Below, one piece after another: positions 37,385-47,062 of a stretch of 64,000 nucleotides of DNA (position 1 is its first letter; every line of letters starts with the position of its first letter). The position numbers were made by a program, and so were the translations under genes. Under the pieces are notes generated by a model. That model searched no databases. It had not been told where the DNA came from and saw only the letters and a list, made by a program, of their open reading frames with translations. This DNA is from Brevundimonas sp. NIBR10 (GTDB lineage: Bacteria; Pseudomonadota; Alphaproteobacteria; Caulobacterales; Caulobacteraceae): the NCBI RefSeq assembly GCF_027912515.1, contig NZ_CP115464.1, forward strand, positions 1,054,001 through 1,118,000. The letters are read 5' to 3'.

Positions 37385-37401
37385 GTAGTGCATCTCACTA
37401 C
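37385..37401. promoter_or_regulatory. Palindromic operator candidate of the TA operon
   Basis: GTAGTG and CACTAC are perfect inverted half-sites separated by five bases. They begin 10 bases upstream of the antitoxin start. Phd/YefM antitoxins autoregulate through such sites, so this is the likely operator. Confidence 0.6.
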
Positions 37402-37412
37402 TTTCGGCAAAC

Positions 37413-38036
37413 CTAGCCGAGCGGCTCGAACCTCGGCTTGTCGGTCAGGGCGCGCAGGACGCCGTCGGCGATGCCGAAATGCAGACCGGTCAGTGTCAGT
37501 TCACCCGCCGCCTCGCGCTCGGCGATCCAGGGGAAGCTGCGCAGGTTCTGGAGCGACAGACGCACCACGGCCTCTTCGGTCGCCTGTTCGACGTCGTCGG
37601 GCTCGACCACCTGGGCGACGGCGCGGACGGCTGGCGTGCCTTGCGCGATCCAGGGGGCGACGAAATCCTGGCAGGTGTCGGGAGCCCCGGCCCGCATGGC
37701 CGCGACGCCGCCGCAGTGGGCATGGCCCATGACCACGATGCGCGACACGCCCAGAACCTTGACCCCGAACTCCAGCGCCGCCGAGACCCCGTGCAACTGC
37801 CCGTCCGGCTCATAAGGCGGCACCAGGTTGGCCACGTTGCGCACCACGAACAGCTCGCCCGGCGCCGAATCGAAGATCAGCGCCGGATCGGCCCGGCTGT
37901 CGGAACAGGCCACGATCAATGTGTGCGGCTTCTGGCCCTTCGCGGCCAGGGTCTCGTACTCGGCGCGCGCGGCGGGCCAGTGATCGGCGCGGAACCGGCG
38001 GTAACCGGCGGTCAGTTCGTCGGGGGTGTCGGTCAT
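37413..38036 (-). CDS. Beta-class carbonic anhydrase
   Basis: A 207-residue zinc enzyme (EC 4.2.1.1) interconverting CO2 and bicarbonate. Zinc ligands are in ACSDSRAD (Cys, with the partner Asp/Arg) and in GHAHCGGV (His and Cys). The ATG at 38036 fits the family length. An open frame to 38114 would add residues without homology. It sits between a YdeI-like gene and the TA pair on one strand. Confidence 0.93.
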   Translation of the reverse strand: MTDTPDELTAGYRRFRADHWPAARAEYETLAAKGQKPHTLIVACSDSRADPALIFDSAPGELFVVRNVANLVPPYEPDGQLHGVSAALEFGVKVLGVSRIVVMGHAHCGGVAAMRAGAPDTCQDFVAPWIAQGTPAVRAVAQVVEPDDVEQATEEAVVRLSLQNLRSFPWIAEREAAGELTLTGLHFGIADGVLRALTDKPRFEPLG

Positions 38037-38068
38037 GGCGCTCCTATAGGCAGTCGAGGGTGGCCTTG

Positions 38069-38377
38069 TCAGGCCCCGCGTGGCGTCTTGTCGATCAGCA
38101 CGGCCTGCTGCCACCGGCTCGGGGCCTTGTCGGTGCGGTGGATGCAGCCGGCCCAGCAGCAGGGGCGCTTCTTGCCTTCCAGCAGTTCCTCGACCGTCCG
38201 GCCGATCCGCCGCTCGCGCGTCTTCGCCTGTTTCGCGTCGTCCACCCAGCAGATGAACTCGTTGCGGCCCAGCGGCGTCAGGCCCTGCCAGAGGGCGAGC
38301 ACGGCCTCGTCCGACTGCACGGCGGCTTGCAGGTCAGGCCGGGCCTGATGAACTGTGCCCTGTGCGAACTCGCTCAT
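38069..38377 (-). CDS. YdeI/OmpD-associated family protein
   Basis: A 102-residue protein. The segment LGRNEFICWVDDAKQAKTRERRIGRTVEELLEGKKRPCC is typical of the YdeI/OmpD-associated (DUF1905-linked) family. The biochemical function is unknown. The ATG at 38377 is preceded by GGAGG. It is 25 bases downstream of uvrC and probably in the same transcript. Confidence 0.75.
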   Translation of the reverse strand: MSEFAQGTVHQARPDLQAAVQSDEAVLALWQGLTPLGRNEFICWVDDAKQAKTRERRIGRTVEELLEGKKRPCCWAGCIHRTDKAPSRWQQAVLIDKTPRGA

Positions 38378-38402
38378 TCCGAAACCTCCGGGATGCCCCA
38401 GC

Positions 38403-40313
38403 CTAACCCTGGGCCTGCGGATGGAAAAAGCCATAGATGCGTTCGGCCATCGCCCGGTTGATGCCCTCGACCTTTTCCAGATCGACGACGGCGGCGCGCC
38501 CCACGCCCTTGGCCGAGCCGAAGGCGTGCAGCAGGGCCTTCTTGCGACCCGGTCCGACGCCCTCGATTTCATCCAGCGGGTTCTTCTTGATGTCCATCGA
38601 TCGGCGGGTCCGGTGGGCCCCGTTGGCGAAGCGGTGCGCCTCGTCGCGCAGCCGCTGGATGTAATAGAGGGCAGGGGACTTGAGCGGCAGCATGAAGGGC
38701 GGTCTGCCGGGCACGAAGAACCGCTCCATCCCGGCATCGCGATCCGGGCCCTTGGCCACGCCGACGGCGAGGATGTCGTCCAGACCCAGATCGGCCAGCA
38801 CCGCCTGCACCTCGGCCAGCTGTCCCGCGCCGCCGTCGATCAGAAGCAGGTCGGGGCGAACCACCTCCTCGACGCCTTCCTCCTCGTCCTTGACCAGCCG
38901 GCCGAAGCGGCGACGCATGACCTCGCGCATCATGCCGTAGTCGTCGCCGGGGGTCAGGTCGGTGCCCCGGATGTTGAACTTGCGGTACTGCGATTTCTGG
39001 AAGCCCTCGGGTCCGGCCACGATCATGCCGCCGACCGCATTGGTCCCCTGGATGTGGGCGTTGTCGTAAACCTCGATCCGCTCGGGCGTCCCCTCCAGCC
39101 CGAAGGCTTCGCAGACCTCCGACAGGATCTTACCCTGGGCGGAGCTTTCGGCCATCTTGCGACCCAGGGCCTCGCGGGCGTTGGTCAGGGCGTGATCGAC
39201 GAGCGAGGTCTTGTCGCCGCGCAGGGGGCGTTCGATCGAGACGACACGGCGGCCGTCCGTCGTCTTGGCCTTCATCGAGAAGGCCTCCTCCAGCAGTTCC
39301 TTCTCGAACGGCACGACGTTGGACAGGATCAGGCGCGGGACCGGCTTGTCCTCATAGAACTGCCCCAGGAAGGCTGACAGGATCTCCGGGTCGGTGTCGG
39401 ACCGGTCCACGCGCGGGAAATAGGCCCGGCCGCCCCAGTTCTGGCCGCCGCGATAGAAGAAGACCTGGACGCAGGCCTGACCGGCTTCAGAGAACAGGGC
39501 GAAGACATCGGCCTCGGCTACGCTGTCGGCGCTGACCGAGTTCTCCATGGTGATGGCCGACAGGGCGCGGATGCGGTCGCGGACGCGGGCGGCCTGTTCG
39601 TAGTCCATGGCCTCGGCGGCCGTCGTCATCTCCTGCGACAGGCGGCCGATCACGGCGCGCGACTTGCCCTTCAGAAAGGCCGAGGCCTCCTCGACCATGC
39701 CGGCATAGTCTTCCAGCGAGATCAGGCCGGTGCAGGGTGCCGAGCAGCGCTTGATCTGATGCAGCATGCAGGGCCGCGTCCGGGTCTCGTAGACGCTGTC
39801 CGAACACGACCGCAGCAGAAACGCCTTCTGCAAGGTGTTCAGCGTCCGGTTCACCGCCCAGGTCGAGGCGAACGGCCCGAAATAGTCGCCCGGCGTCGTG
39901 TGGGCGCCGCGATGCTTCCGCACCTGGGGCGCGCGGTGGTCCTTGCGGATCATCAGTTCGGCGAAGGACTTGTCGTCGCGCAGGACGACGTTGAACCGGG
40001 GCTTCAGCTTCTTGATGAAGTTGGATTCCAGCAGCAGCGCTTCGGTCTCCGACGCCGTGACCACCAGCTCCATCGAGCGGGTCAACGAGACCATCAGGCC
40101 GATGCGCTGGGTGTGGAACCGCCCCTGTGCGTACTGCAGGATGCGCTTCTTGATCGAGCGGGCCTTGCCGACATACAGGCAGGTCCCGTCCTCGCCGTAC
40201 ATCCGATAGACGCCGGGCTTGTCGGGCGCGCGCCGGGCCTCGTCGCGGATCAGGTCGGCGGCCTTGAGCACGCTTTCGGCGGGCGAATCAGCGGTGACGG
40301 CATCGTCGGTCAT
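38403..40313 (-). CDS. uvrC: Excinuclease ABC subunit C
   Basis: UvrC makes both incisions in nucleotide-excision repair. A GIY-YIG domain (about residues 34-112; GVYRMYGEDGTCLYVGKA) is followed by a UvrB-binding segment (about 215-250), the RNase H-like endonuclease domain (EVYDNAHIQG; LLIDGGAGQL) and a C-terminal helix-hairpin-helix pair (VGPGRKKALL). Length is normal (636 residues). A TTG three codons upstream (40322) is an alternative start. Confidence 0.96.
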   Translation of the reverse strand: MTDDAVTADSPAESVLKAADLIRDEARRAPDKPGVYRMYGEDGTCLYVGKARSIKKRILQYAQGRFHTQRIGLMVSLTRSMELVVTASETEALLLESNFIKKLKPRFNVVLRDDKSFAELMIRKDHRAPQVRKHRGAHTTPGDYFGPFASTWAVNRTLNTLQKAFLLRSCSDSVYETRTRPCMLHQIKRCSAPCTGLISLEDYAGMVEEASAFLKGKSRAVIGRLSQEMTTAAEAMDYEQAARVRDRIRALSAITMENSVSADSVAEADVFALFSEAGQACVQVFFYRGGQNWGGRAYFPRVDRSDTDPEILSAFLGQFYEDKPVPRLILSNVVPFEKELLEEAFSMKAKTTDGRRVVSIERPLRGDKTSLVDHALTNAREALGRKMAESSAQGKILSEVCEAFGLEGTPERIEVYDNAHIQGTNAVGGMIVAGPEGFQKSQYRKFNIRGTDLTPGDDYGMMREVMRRRFGRLVKDEEEGVEEVVRPDLLLIDGGAGQLAEVQAVLADLGLDDILAVGVAKGPDRDAGMERFFVPGRPPFMLPLKSPALYYIQRLRDEAHRFANGAHRTRRSMDIKKNPLDEIEGVGPGRKKALLHAFGSAKGVGRAAVVDLEKVEGINRAMAERIYGFFHPQAQG

Positions 40314-40353
40314 CGCGGCCAATATAGGCGGCGCAGGCGACCTTCGCGACCGT

Positions 40354-40803
40354 TCAGCCGCGCCGGACCAGCAGGACGCCGACGAAGACCAGAACGACCC
40401 CGGCCAGCTTGGTCAGGCCGACCGGCTGGCGTGGCACGCCAAGCGCCCCGAAATGGTCCAGCGCCAGGCTGACCAGCAACTGGCCCGCCACCATCAGGGT
40501 GATGGTCAGGGCCGCCCCCAGCCGGGGCACGGCCCAGGCGGCGGTGATCACGAAGACGCAGCCGTACAGCCCGCCCATCCAGGCCCAGGCGGGCATGGCC
40601 CGCGTCGCGCCCATGTCCGGTCGCACATGCAGCACGGCCGCCAGCAGGCCCAGCGCCACGGTCCCGATGGCAAAGGACACGAAGGCCGCATTGACCGGCG
40701 ACCCCACGGCGGCCGCCAGCCGGGCGTTGGTCGGCGCCTGCAAGGCCGTCGCCCCGCCCGCGAGGATGACGCCCAGCAGGATCAGATAGGTCATCGGGTT
40801 CAT
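40354..40803 (-). CDS. DMT-family transporter (YdcZ/DUF606 type)
   Basis: A 149-residue integral membrane protein with five hydrophobic helices. Features typical of the short DMT-family YdcZ proteins are QAPTNARLAAAVGSP and AGQLLVSLALDHFG. Such half-size transporters usually work as pairs, but only one copy is present here. Substrate is unknown. Confidence 0.82.
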   Translation of the reverse strand: MNPMTYLILLGVILAGGATALQAPTNARLAAAVGSPVNAAFVSFAIGTVALGLLAAVLHVRPDMGATRAMPAWAWMGGLYGCVFVITAAWAVPRLGAALTITLMVAGQLLVSLALDHFGALGVPRQPVGLTKLAGVVLVFVGVLLVRRG

Positions 40804-40848
40804 GGCGCGGAGCTAACACGGTGCGCGAGGATGCGCACCTGGGCACCG

Positions 40849-41319
40849 TCACCAGTCGTGCGTCGCATCAACCCCGCCGAAGATTTCGCCCAGCCGGGCC
40901 CGCGTCGAGCGATGCGCGTCCTCGGGCAGGGCGTCCGGATGAAACCAGCCGACCTCCGCGATTTCGCCATGGCTGGTGCGCTCGCCCGACGTCCAGGCAT
41001 CGATGCCGTAAACCAGCACATGATCGCCGCGAAAGAACCGCTCGTTGGAATGGATCGAGATCAGCCGGGGCGCCGCCGCCGCCACCAGCCCGGTCTCTTC
41101 GCGCAGTTCGCGCACCGCCGCATCCTGCGTCGTCTCGCCACGATCCACCCCGCCGCCGGGCAACCACCAGCCGGCCAGATAGGTGTGTCGTACCAGCATC
41201 ACCCGCCCCTCGGGATCGGTCGCCACGACGCGTACCCCGAGCGTCATCCCGCGCGTCGCCCGCGAGACCGCAAAGAACAGCGGCCGGGTGAAGGGCTCGA
41301 TCAGGGTACGCCAGTTCAT
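40849..41319 (-). CDS. NUDIX hydrolase
   Basis: A 156-residue protein with a Nudix box [24 protein letters not shown] that provides the metal-binding glutamates. It hydrolyses a nucleoside-diphosphate-linked substrate, which cannot be named from the sequence. The ATG at 41319 was chosen; the open frame to 41451 adds 44 residues that do not look like protein. Confidence 0.88.
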   Translation of the reverse strand: MNWRTLIEPFTRPLFFAVSRATRGMTLGVRVVATDPEGRVMLVRHTYLAGWWLPGGGVDRGETTQDAAVRELREETGLVAAAAPRLISIHSNERFFRGDHVLVYGIDAWTSGERTSHGEIAEVGWFHPDALPEDAHRSTRARLGEIFGGVDATHDW

Positions 41320-41447
41320 CGTAGCGCTTGTCCGCAGGCGGGTGGTCAGGATCATGCTGGACGAGTCAGCGTGGCACGTCGATGCCATGCTGTTGCAAAG
41401 CTGACATTCCGAAGGTCTGCTATGGCGGGAAAGCGAACCTCGGGGAT

Positions 41448-44400
41448 TCACAGATACCAGTCATGTCCTCGGGCCGAGGCCGGTCCGCCATCAGCGAGCA
41501 ACGGCATCCCACTATCGTCTGTCGCGCTCAATCGGTTCCAGCCGTCTGCGTCGTCTGACGCGGGCAATACGGAAGGCCCGCTGTGCTTCACAGTCGGTTC
41601 CAACTCGCCCGTGCTCGTGCTCCAGCGAATGTCCGACGCCACCAGCGTTGTCCCTGCCAGTTGGATCAGCATGTCGTTGGAACCGTTCCCGCCCAGATCG
41701 ACAAAGAGAAAGCTGCCCCCATCCAGGTAGGCGATGCCGAATGTGTCGGCGCTACCTGTACGCACCTGGGTCAAGTCGATCCGGTCCTGGCCTGAAACGA
41801 ATCCGAATATGCCGTCCGCAGCCGCGACGGTCGAATCCGATGCCGCCGCATAGACGAATGTATCGGCACCCGCGTCCCCGAACATCGCGTCCGCTCCGCC
41901 GCCGCCGGTGATGGTGTCGTTGCCCGCACCGCCGACAATCGGATCGGCCAGGCTGGTCCCGATGAGGATGTCGGCGACCCCCGACCCGACCATGTAGATG
42001 CCGAACCCGCCCGAATAGATGAAGTCGGTGCCGTTGATCGCCCGTCCCGCCGCCGTGGTCAGGAAACTGCCCGCCGCCGTCTCGGCATAGACGAAGCTGG
42101 AGCCATTATCGGTCCTCAGGATCGAGATCGAGGTCGCACCGATCAGTTGCAGGTCGATCCGGTCCTCGCCCGTGACGAAGTCGTACAGATTGTCGAAGCC
42201 GGCTGTCTGGTTGGAATCGCCCTGGGAGACATAGCGGAACACATCCCGCCCGGCCCCGCCCGCGATCGCGTCGGCCCCGCCGCCACCGGTGATGGTGTCG
42301 TCGCCACCCTCGCCGACAAGGGGGTCTGGCCGCAACGACCCGATTATGGTGTCCGCATCGGTCGAGCCGACGACATAGACGCCGAAGGTCCCGTTGTAGA
42401 GGAAATCGGTCGCGTTCAGCCCGGCGATGGGAGCCAGCAATTGGAAGGCCCCGCCCGGCGTTTCCGCGAACACGACACTGCCCCCGCCTGCGAAGCGGAT
42501 CGCGCTGACTGATGTCGGATTGATCGCGGTCAAGTCGATCAGATCGATCCCGGTCTCAAAGTCGGTGATTGCGTCGAGTGCGCCTACCCTGGAATCGGAG
42601 GTCTCCAGATACCGGAAGATGTCCGCGCCGGCGCCGCCAGTCAGAGTGTCACGCCCGCCGCCACCGATCAGGACGTCGTTCAGCGGACCGCCGACCAGGG
42701 TATCCTGTCCTGAGGTTCCGTTCAGGGTCATCGGGGCAGGGATGGGCGTGTAGATGACGTCGGAGAACAGGACCGTGCCCTGAACATCGACGACGGTCGT
42801 CCCGCCCGCGGCGTCTACCGCGGTGACCGTGGTCCTGCCGGCTCCGTTCGGCGCCAGGGTCACCACGACGCTCCCTAAAGCCGTGAAGTCGAGCTTGTCC
42901 GAGCCGGTCGAAAAGTCGGTGATCACGTCGGCCGCAACCGCAGTGGAATCGCCGATCGCATAGACAAATCGATCTGCCCCCGTGCCCCCGGTCAGGATGT
43001 CGCTGCCTCTCCCTCCGATCAGCACATCAGCAAACCGGCTGCCGATCACGGTGTCGCCGAATGCCGAACCGATCACGATCTCGAAGCTGTTCAGAGTGTC
43101 GGAGCCCGCCGCTCCTCCCGCCAGGCCGGTCGCGAGATTGACACCGGACCGCGCCGCTCGCCGCGCTGTAATCGATCGTGTCCGTCCCGGTCCCACCGTC
43201 CAGCGCGTCGTTGCCGATCCCGCCGTCGAGCCGGTCGTCGCCCTCGCCTCCATTCAATCTGTCATTGGCCGCGCCGCCGCTCAGGACGTCGCTTCCGGCA
43301 TCCCCATTGAGGGTATCGACGCCGGCACCGCCGACCAGAAGATCGTTTCCATCCCCTCCGCCCAGGGTCGCGCCGCTCTCCGACGCGTACAAGCGGTCGT
43401 CCCCACCGGCTCCAAAAGCGAGGATGGTGTTGTGAACCTCGTCGGGCCCCTCGGTCAGCAGCTCAAACGGAGCCGCTCTCATGGTCACCGTCCCGGTCGT
43501 GAAGATCGCCCCAGACGGCAGTGTCGCCGCGCTGACCCCCAGCAAACGTGCGTAGACCAACCACGGCGCCGCCTCGCTGGCGACGACGGTGTCAGCGCCG
43601 TTCTGGTAGTAGACCGCGCGACTCGAGGTTCCGGTCAGATCGATCCGATCAATGCCAGCCTGGAAGTCGGAGATCACCACGACGCCGATCGGGTTAGCCA
43701 CCTGGAACAGGTCGGCTCCGAGACCGCCGGTGACGCGGATGGTCCTGTCCGCTCCGTCGGGGACCGTGTAGGTCACGAATTTGCCGCCCTGGTTGACGAC
43801 GCCAATCCCGAGGCGGATCACATCGTCACCGTCGCCCCCATCAATTATGGCGTGACTTTCAGCCGTGATGCGATCGTTGCCTGCGCCGCCGGAGACAGTG
43901 GCCGGTGCGCCGGTGCCGGCAACGAGATTTCCTGTGCCACCACCCGAACCGAAGTTAAGGAAGATGATGTCGTCGCCGCCTTGGCCGTACAGAAAATCTC
44001 CGTCGGAAATGCCGGACTCCCAGATCGTGTCGTTTCCGTCGCCGCCGTAAACATAGTCGACGTCGCTGCCGGTCTGTCTCAGGCCGGGATCAAGATAGTC
44101 GTCCCCGGCGCTTCCGATCAAAGTGTCGCCGAACCTCGATCCTACGATATGACGGATGTTGACCAGCAGATCGGTGCTGTAACCCGTGAACTGATAATCC
44201 GTGATCGCGAGCGAGACCGTGACGCCCGTCGTCGCGTTGTCGTAGTAGGCGATGTCATCGCCGCCGCCGGGTCCCCCATCCAGCACGTTGCGGCCCGCCC
44301 CGGCCGACAAGAGGTCATCGCCCGCGCCGCCATTCAGGCTGTCGTCGCCGTCATCCCCGACCAGGGTGTCATCGCCATCCTCGCCGTTCAGGATGTCGTT

Positions 44401-44508
44401 TCCGGCCAGACCTGAAAGACGGTCACCGCCGCCGCCGCCGTTGATGATGTCGTCGCCGTTGGTCCCGTTGAGGGTGTCGGCACCGCCTGTTCCGGTGAAG
44501 GTGGGCAT
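41448..44508 (-). pseudogene. RTX / calcium-binding-repeat protein, frameshifted
   Basis: One long gene (about 1,020 residues if restored) split by a one-base frameshift near 43143-43150. The 5' part (start ATG 44508, ribosome site GGGAGA) has many GGxGxDxLxGGxGxD repeats. The 3' part continues them with three or more peptidase-M10-type C-terminal blocks (FVYA..DS..D.I.DF..G.D.IDL). At the junction the 5' frame gives IDYSAASGAV and the other frame GVNLATGLAGG, a standard continuous repeat. Such proteins are secreted by type I systems and bind calcium. No secretion genes are nearby. Sequencing error, true inactivation or phase variation are all possible. Confidence 0.72.
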
Positions 44509-44773
44509 GTCACAATCTCCCGCGCAACGGCGCAGATCAGACCTGCGTCCCAGCCCCACCGTTGCGCCGAACTGTCAATCTCTGCAACCGGAGAGTACCT
44601 TGCGCCCTGACGCAACGGCGGGCACGGGTCGAGACCAGCCAACGGCGCCGACGCCGAAAGCCGACATTCCGCAGCCAGGACCGAAAGCCCTGCCACCTCA
44701 CTCCCGCTCCGGCGGCCCTTGAACCCGCGCCCCGCCCGCTCTATTCCCCGCGCTCAAGGAACAGGAGCATCCC

Positions 44774-44854
44774 ATGCTGGCTCTCGGCATCATCATCGGT
44801 TTCGTCGTCGTGGTCGGCGCCATCAACTGGTTCGAGTTCGGCCGGGTTGACTGA
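44774..44854 (+). CDS. Putative 26-residue membrane peptide
   Basis: An ATG with AGGAGC nine bases upstream opens a 26-codon frame that codes for one hydrophobic helix (LALGIIIGFVVVVGAIN) followed by WFEFGRVD and a stop. It is too short for routine gene callers. The last codons overlap the start of the downstream SDR gene (TTG at 44847), which suggests translational coupling. The role is unknown. Confidence 0.6.
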   Translation: MLALGIIIGFVVVVGAINWFEFGRVD

Positions 44855-45620
44855 GCCCACGGGCCAGACCGTCCGCAACGGCGCCGCGCTCGTCACCGGG
44901 GGCGGCAAGCGGATCGGGCGGGCGATCTGTCTGAGGCTGGCGCGGGCCGGGTTCGATGTCGCCCTGCATTATCGCTCCGATCCGGACGAGGCCAAGGCCA
45001 CGGCGGATGAGGTTCGTGCGCTCGGCCGTCGCGCCGCCATCGTTCGCGCCGACCTGACCGACGAGGCCGAGGTGCGGGCGTTGATTCCGGCGGCCGTCGA
45101 GGCGCTGGGGCCCCTGTCGGTGCTGGTCAACAACGCCTCGGTGTTCGAGGACGACCGGGTCGGATCCCTGAGCCGCGAGAGCTGGGACCGGCATATGGAG
45201 ACCAATCTGCGGGCGCCGATCGTGCTGGCCGAGGCCTTCGCGGCGGTGGCGGTGGACGGTGCCTCGATCGTCAACCTGCTGGACCAGCGGGTGCTCAAGC
45301 CCGATCCGCGCTTCATCTCCTATGCCCTGTCGCGGAACGGCCTGTGGTGGGCGACGCGGACCCTGGCCCAGGCCCTGGCACCCCGCATCCGGGTCAACGG
45401 CGTCGGCCCTGGGCCCACCCTGCCGTCGATCCACCAGACCCCGGAAGAGTTCGCCGCCGAGGCCGCCGCCACCCTGTTGCAGCGCCCCGGCTCGCCCGAG
45501 GCCATCGCCGACGCTGTCGCCTGGCTGGTGGACGCCGACCTCGTGACGGGCCAGATGATCGCCGTCGACGGCGGCCAGCATCTGGCCTGGCAGACCCCCG
45601 ACATCGTAGATATCGAGTAA
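44847..45620 (+). CDS. SDR-family oxidoreductase (FolM/pteridine-reductase-like)
   Basis: About 257 residues with a Rossmann N-terminus VTGGGKRIGRA, NNAS, and an SDR C-terminus. Next to folB such enzymes reduce dihydrofolate/dihydrobiopterin-type pterins. The catalytic motif Tyr-x3-Lys is Tyr-x3-Arg here (SYALSRNG), which is unusual and might alter activity. The start is TTG 44847, because no ATG/GTG occurs before the Rossmann motif in this frame. It overlaps the small peptide gene and is followed 3 bases later by folB. Confidence 0.82.
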   Translation: MTEPTGQTVRNGAALVTGGGKRIGRAICLRLARAGFDVALHYRSDPDEAKATADEVRALGRRAAIVRADLTDEAEVRALIPAAVEALGPLSVLVNNASVFEDDRVGSLSRESWDRHMETNLRAPIVLAEAFAAVAVDGASIVNLLDQRVLKPDPRFISYALSRNGLWWATRTLAQALAPRIRVNGVGPGPTLPSIHQTPEEFAAEAAATLLQRPGSPEAIADAVAWLVDADLVTGQMIAVDGGQHLAWQTPDIVDIE

Positions 45621-45623
45621 AGC

Positions 45624-46013
45624 ATGACCGCGCTCGCCGCCTTTCCCAGTACCGACGCCGCCCGACAGGAGGGGCTGAAGGTCTTCGTGCGCGGGCTTCG
45701 GGTCGAGGCGGGGATCGGCGTCTACGACCACGAGCACGGTCGGCTTCAGACCCTGATCATCGATGTGACGCTGGAGCTTTCGCCCCACGACGTCGAGCGG
45801 CTGGCCGACACGGTCAACTACGAGACCATCGCCGAGGCCGCCCGCGCCATCGTCGCCGAGGGTCATGTCGGGCTGGTCGAAAGCTTTGCCGAACGGCTGG
45901 CGCTGGATGCCCTGAGCGACGCCCGGGTGCGCCGGGTCACCGTCCGGGTCGAGAAGCCGGGTGCGCTCGAGGCTGCCGAGGCCGCCGGGTGCGAGGTCGT
46001 TTACGCGCGCTGA
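45624..46013 (+). CDS. folB: Dihydroneopterin aldolase
   Basis: A 129-residue FolB. It converts dihydroneopterin to hydroxymethyl-dihydropterin and glycolaldehyde in folate synthesis. Recognisable parts are GLRVEAGIGVYDHEHGRLQTLIIDV, the NYETIAEAA stretch and the ending LVESFAERL...VRVEKPGAL. It lies three bases after the SDR gene and is probably co-transcribed with it. Confidence 0.9.
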   Translation: MTALAAFPSTDAARQEGLKVFVRGLRVEAGIGVYDHEHGRLQTLIIDVTLELSPHDVERLADTVNYETIAEAARAIVAEGHVGLVESFAERLALDALSDARVRRVTVRVEKPGALEAAEAAGCEVVYAR

Positions 46014-46150
46014 CGACGGGCGGCGGTTGCGCCTGCGCGGCCGGACGGCCATTGTCCCACGATGATCCTGGCGTCGATCGCGGCTGCGGCCCCGGCGACG
46101 CTGCAACGCATTAGGTCGAGCGCAAGGTCGCGCGACGCCGGAGAAGACCG

Positions 46151-47053
46151 ATGGCCGAACCCGGCGATCCCTCGTCCCACGATCACGACGACCTGATCGG
46201 CTTCACCTCGCCGGGGTCGCTGGCCGGCGCCGCGCGGACCCCGGAACCGCTCAAGGCTGAGCCGCTCAAGGCTGAGCCGCCCAGGGCTGAACCACCCAGA
46301 GCCGAGCCGCCCGTGGCCGCATCCTGGACCGCGTCCACCCCGCGCTACCGCGACGACCCGACCGACGACCTGTTCGACGACGACGCGGCCCCGGCCGCCG
46401 CTCCGACCGTGTCCGAAGTGCCGGTGGCCGAGACGGAGCCGTCGCCCGAACCGGTGGTGCAGACCGAGGCCGCCGATGACCTCGGGCCCCTGTTCACGCC
46501 CGGGACAGCCATTCCGGCCGTCGCGCCCGTGGTGGCTGCCCCCATCGCGGCCGCATCCGTCCCGCCGCGCCCGGCCAACGCCGATTTCGACGCCCCGCCG
46601 GCACCCCGGCCCGCTGCGACACCGGCCGCCGACCCCTCTGTCCTGCCCGCCTGGGCGCGCGAGACGCCCCGGCCGCCCAAGCCCGGATCGTCCGCCTTCG
46701 GCCGCGCCCAGCGTGCGGCCCCGCCCGAAGGGGCGATGAGCCTGTATGCCGTCTATGCCCTGATCCTGTTCGCCGTGCCGACGTTCGGACTGGCCGCCAT
46801 GATCGCCCTGGTCTCGGTCATAAGCCGGCCCGTGCCGTCTCAGGATCTGGCCGCCAGCCATTTCATCTTCCAGAAGCGCACCCTGTGGATCGCCGCGTTC
46901 GGGGCCGCGATCGGCGTCGTGCTGATCGCCGTGAACCTGGGGGTCTTCGTCCTCGTCGGGATGGCGCTCTGGGTCATCGTGCGCGGCGCGGCCGGCCTGA
47001 TCCGCCTGGCCGCCGGCCGCCCCGTCAAGAACCCGCTGACCTGGACGATCTAG
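46151..47053 (+). CDS. Hypothetical protein with Pro/Ala-rich N-terminus and C-terminal membrane domain
   Basis: 300 residues. The first 190 are low-complexity and rich in Pro, Ala, Glu, including a 4.6-copy tandem repeat of a five-residue unit (EPLKA/EPPRA, DNA 46244-46312). The C-terminal 105 residues form three membrane helices resembling the DUF4870 fold of the next gene. It probably anchors a flexible cytoplasmic arm to the membrane. The function is unknown. Confidence 0.7.
   Translation: MAEPGDPSSHDHDDLIGFTSPGSLAGAARTPEPLKAEPLKAEPPRAEPPRAEPPVAASWTASTPRYRDDPTDDLFDDDAAPAAAPTVSEVPVAETEPSPEPVVQTEAADDLGPLFTPGTAIPAVAPVVAAPIAAASVPPRPANADFDAPPAPRPAATPAADPSVLPAWARETPRPPKPGSSAFGRAQRAAPPEGAMSLYAVYALILFAVPTFGLAAMIALVSVISRPVPSQDLAASHFIFQKRTLWIAAFGAAIGVVLIAVNLGVFVLVGMALWVIVRGAAGLIRLAAGRPVKNPLTWTI
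46244..46312 (+). repeat. 15-base in-frame tandem repeat, 4.6 copies
   Basis: Copies begin at 46244, 46259, 46274, 46289 and 46304. The first two are nearly identical (GAGCCGCTCAAGGCT) and the others carry a few substitutions. They encode the EPLKA/EPPRA repeats of the enclosing gene. Such repeats vary in copy number between strains by slippage. Confidence 0.85.
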
Positions 47054-47062
47054 GAGCCCCTC

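Noticed and set aside
42982..44415. A 477-codon plus-strand frame across the RTX gene.
   Set aside because: It is the complement of the calcium-binding repeats; its own periodicity reflects the repeat DNA and there is no recognisable domain.
46244..46312. CRISPR-like array because of regular repeats.
   Set aside because: The repeats are directly adjacent without spacers and in frame with the coding region, so they are protein repeats.
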